NCBI GenBank assembly: GCA_012523535.1
Contig: JAAYII010000229.1
Coordinates: 1-7,138, forward strand
Source: Peptococcaceae bacterium
GTDB lineage: Bacteria; Bacillota; Desulfitobacteriia; Desulfitobacteriales; Syntrophobotulaceae
DNA length: 7,138 bases
Reading direction: 5' to 3'
The notes under the pieces were generated by a model that saw only the letters and a program-made list of their open reading frames with translations, was not told where the DNA came from and made no database searches. The position numbers were made by a program, and so were the translations under genes. Position 1 is the first letter of the stretch. Every line of letters begins with the position of its first letter. Shown piece after piece: positions 5,039 through 7,138 of the stretch.

Positions 5039-7012
5039 ATGTATAAATGTAAGTATCCCCATCTTTTTACTCCAATTACCTTAGGCAATACGTTATTCCG
5101 TAACCGAATATTTTCTTCTCCTACGGGTTTTCAAAATGTTAACGGAGACGGCTATCTCAACGATGGTTATGCGGCAGCCGCTTATTACGGCAGAAAAGCC
5201 ATGGGCGGAGCTGCCAGTGTAGCCACCTTTGAAGGAATTGTGGACGGCGAAATCGGGCGAGGCGGCCGCGGCCAAATCTCCCTGGATACACCTTTTATTC
5301 ATAGAAATCTCGCTACCATAGCCCATGGGATAAAAGTTTATGGCGCTGTTGCTTCTTTGGAATTAACCCATGCCGGGATGTATGCAAACCGCGAGCTCTC
5401 CTTTTTTGGCGGTGAATCCCATGGTATTGCCTATGGACCGGTAGAATGCGAAGTGGATGGACGACTCATCCGCCCCATGGATGAAGAAATTATTGAACGT
5501 ACTATTCGCAAATTCGCTGAAGGAGCGGCTTTAGCTAAAAAATGCGGGTTTGGCATGGTAACTGTACACGCCGGTCACGGTTGGTTGCTCCACCAGTTCC
5601 TTTCCCCAAAAACAAATACCCGTAAAGACAAATGGGGTGGCCCCAGCATAGAGAACCGGGCGCGTCTGGTTTTGGCTGTTTTAAAAGCTATTCGTAAAGA
5701 AGTCGGGCCAGGATTCCCGATAGAAATTCGTATAAGCGGCTCGGAATGCTACGAAGGAGGCTATGACATAGATGAAGGCATTGCAATTGCCAAACAACTG
5801 GATGGATATGTGGACCTGATTCATGTCTCCGCGGGCAATCACGAGGTGGAAGAAGTATTTGCCGTTACTCATCCCAGTATGTTCCTGGAAGACGGTGTCA
5901 ATGTCAAATATGCGGCAGAAATCAAAAAACATGTGAAAACTCCGGTTGCAGCTATTGGGGCTTTAAATAATCCTGAGCTAATGGAAGAGATTATTGCTTC
6001 CGGCCAAGCCGATGTGGTGGAGGCTGCCCGGCAGCTTCTGGCCGACCCGGATTTTCCGAATAAAGTACGTACCGGAAATGAAGATAAAGTAAGGAAATGC
6101 ATGCGTTGTTTGGCCTGCTTCTCCAATGAAATGCTTTACGGAGAACCTTATTGTTCCATCAATCCTGAGACTGGACGCGAATATGAAATGAAATACGACA
6201 TTCCCCCTGCTAAAAAGAAAAAAGTCCTGGTCATTGGTGGCGGTATTGGCGGTATGCAAGCGGCCCTAACCTGTGCTGAGCGTGGGCATGAGGTTATTTT
6301 ATGCGAAAAAAGTTCTCGCTTAGGCGGTGTGTTACGCTGTGAAGAAGACGTCTATTTCAAAAAACCGCTTGATTATTACCTTAACCAACAAGCCAGATTT
6401 ATTGAAAATTCTCCCAATATCGACTTGCGTTTAAACACTGAGGTAACACCTGAATACGCTCAAAAAATCGGCGCTGATGTCATTATCGCTGCCATTGGTG
6501 CCGAGCCGATAAAACCGCCTATTCCGGGAATAGACAGACCGAATGTTATGTCGGCCCAGGATGCTTATACCGCGGTTGACCGGATTGGTGAAAATGTGGT
6601 TATTTTAGGAGCCGGTTTAGTAGGTGTGGAGCTGGGACTGCATTTAATAAATAAGGGTAAAAAAGTAACCAATATTGAAATGCTTGATCATATCAGTGAC
6701 GGTGGTAATTTCCTCCATATTCCCGGTCTTAAGTTAGAAATTAAGAAACGTGGGCTGAAAATTGAGTTTAAGACTAAGGCTAAGGAAATCAAAGAAGAGG
6801 GTGTGTTGGCAGAAACTCCTGAAGGAGAAAAATTCTTTAGGGCTGATACTGTAATCTATGCCGTAGGACAGAAACCTTTAAGGGAAGAAGCCCTGGCTTT
6901 TAATTTTTGCGCTCCTGAATTTTACCAAATCGGAGATTGTGTTTCTCCTCGTAATATTACTACTGCTAATGCAGAAGCCTTTATGGTGGCAAGAAATATT
7001 GGGCGGTTTTAA
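5039..7012 (+). CDS. FMN/4Fe-4S/FAD 2-enoate-reductase-type flavoenzyme (Old Yellow Enzyme family)
   Basis: A 657-residue protein with the layout of 2-enoate reductase, 2,4-dienoyl-CoA reductase (FadH) and trimethylamine dehydrogenase. An N-terminal FMN-binding TIM barrel (about 7-345) has the HAGHG signature with His177 and His180, the substrate-carbonyl pair, and LADPDFPNK (334-342). A 4Fe-4S site follows: Cys354, Cys357, Cys360 and Cys372. The C-terminal half has an FAD-binding GGGIGG (400-405), an NAD(P)-binding GAGLVG (524-529) with Glu547 after the next strand, which favours NADH, and a closing IGDC (631-634). Electrons should pass NADH-FAD-Fe/S-FMN to an activated C=C bond. The FadH Tyr position is Trp182 (HGWLL), so a strict dienoyl-CoA reductase role is less likely than enoate or another enone/enoate substrate. 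The gene is alone between its own promoter and a strong terminator, with no Etf or CoA-transferase gene seen. The substrate is unknown; trimethylamine dehydrogenase activity is unlikely but not excluded. Confidence 0.93.
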   Translation: MYKCKYPHLFTPITLGNTLFRNRIFSSPTGFQNVNGDGYLNDGYAAAAYYGRKAMGGAASVATFEGIVDGEIGRGGRGQISLDTPFIHRNLATIAHGIKVYGAVASLELTHAGMYANRELSFFGGESHGIAYGPVECEVDGRLIRPMDEEIIERTIRKFAEGAALAKKCGFGMVTVHAGHGWLLHQFLSPKTNTRKDKWGGPSIENRARLVLAVLKAIRKEVGPGFPIEIRISGSECYEGGYDIDEGIAIAKQLDGYVDLIHVSAGNHEVEEVFAVTHPSMFLEDGVNVKYAAEIKKHVKTPVAAIGALNNPELMEEIIASGQADVVEAARQLLADPDFPNKVRTGNEDKVRKCMRCLACFSNEMLYGEPYCSINPETGREYEMKYDIPPAKKKKVLVIGGGIGGMQAALTCAERGHEVILCEKSSRLGGVLRCEEDVYFKKPLDYYLNQQARFIENSPNIDLRLNTEVTPEYAQKIGADVIIAAIGAEPIKPPIPGIDRPNVMSAQDAYTAVDRIGENVVILGAGLVGVELGLHLINKGKKVTNIEMLDHISDGGNFLHIPGLKLEIKKRGLKIEFKTKAKEIKEEGVLAETPEGEKFFRADTVIYAVGQKPLREEALAFNFCAPEFYQIGDCVSPRNITTANAEAFMVARNIGRF

Positions 7013-7060
7013 AGAATAAATGCTTGAAATTACTATGTTAGTTTAAATTTGTAATATTTT

Positions 7061-7094
7061 AAAAGCTGCCGGTCTGTAAAGACCTGCAGCTTTT
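7061..7094 (+). terminator. Strong hairpin terminator after the flavoenzyme gene, possibly bidirectional
   Basis: AAAAGCTGC (7061-7069) pairs with GCAGCTTTT (7086-7094), and GGTCT (7071-7075) with AGACC (7080-7084), separated by one C-T mismatch, over a GTAA loop. The A-run on one arm and the T-run on the other give a short U-tract in either direction, so it could also end a convergent minus-strand transcript. It begins about 48 nt past the flavoenzyme stop. Confidence 0.85.
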
Positions 7095-7102
7095 AATAGA
7101 AT

Positions 7103-7138
7103 TTACATATTCAAAGCTTTGTCAGCCTGAATATAACC
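7103..7138 (-). CDS. Possible C-terminal end of a convergent gene, cut by window edge
   Basis: In minus-strand reading the frame is open from the right edge to a TAA at 7105-7103, giving GYIQADKALNM. The stop lies 8 nt before the bidirectional-looking hairpin (7061-7094), where the end of a convergent gene would be expected, and the codons look ordinary. Eleven residues are far too few to name a family, and an open frame this short can occur by chance. Confidence 0.3.
   Translation of the reverse strand, partial: GYIQADKALNM

Noticed and set aside
5681..6259. Minus-strand open frames inside the flavoenzyme gene (5681-5932, 5869-6126, 5978-6259; also 5093-5326)
   Set aside because: They are antisense to conserved TIM-barrel and Fe-S motifs and have no family features of their own.
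5039..7012. Trimethylamine dehydrogenase assignment for the flavoenzyme
   Set aside because: The cysteine spacing is similar, but the HAGHG motif and complete FAD and NADH-type nucleotide-binding motifs fit enoate reductases better.

Overview
The window reads as a piece of a low- to moderate-GC Gram-positive anaerobe, most likely a member of the Bacillota/Clostridia (Peptococcaceae- or Desulfitobacterium-like). This is an inference. It rests on strong GGAGG-type ribosome binding sites, frequent TTG/GTG starts, an LCP-family cell-wall protein, a clostridial 2-enoate-reductase-type Fe-S flavoenzyme and AT-rich intergenic DNA. There are five well-supported genes, plus the last codons of a possible sixth at the right edge. 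No tRNA, rRNA, CRISPR array, insertion sequence or phage gene was seen.

Layout. From 1498 down to the left edge, on the minus strand, lies an LCP (LytR-CpsA-Psr) protein whose 3' end is outside the window. It starts at a TTG and carries at least two copies of a C-terminal surface-protein repeat. Next on the minus strand is a cytoplasmic SGNH/GDSL hydrolase (2458-1709, GTG start) with a clear terminator at 1620-1643. Then comes an SRAP (YedK/HMCES) abasic-site shielding protein (3243-2557, TTG start, catalytic Cys2), and a 412-residue protein of unknown function with a SAP-like N-terminal segment and a C-terminal SEC-C zinc motif (4601-3363, terminator at 3315-3344). A 437-bp AT-rich divergent intergenic region (4602-5038) holds the promoters of the SEC-C gene and of the plus-strand flavoenzyme, several inverted repeats and a candidate 11-codon leader ORF. 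The plus-strand gene 5039-7012 encodes a 657-residue FMN/4Fe-4S/FAD enoate-reductase-type enzyme of the Old Yellow Enzyme family. It is followed by a strong hairpin at 7061-7094 and possibly by the tail of a convergent minus-strand gene.

How the genes relate. The four minus-strand genes look like separate transcription units rather than an operon. Each has a candidate extended -10 promoter (TGn followed by a TATAAT-like box), and hairpin terminators separate most of them. The functions (cell-wall polymer attachment, esterase, DNA-damage shielding, unknown SEC-C protein, anaerobic C=C reduction) do not form one obvious pathway. I see no convincing new multi-gene system. The points most worth a second look are the LCP-surface-repeat fusion, the leader ORF before the SEC-C gene, the cysteine spacing and active-site Trp of the flavoenzyme, and the operator-like palindromes in the promoters.
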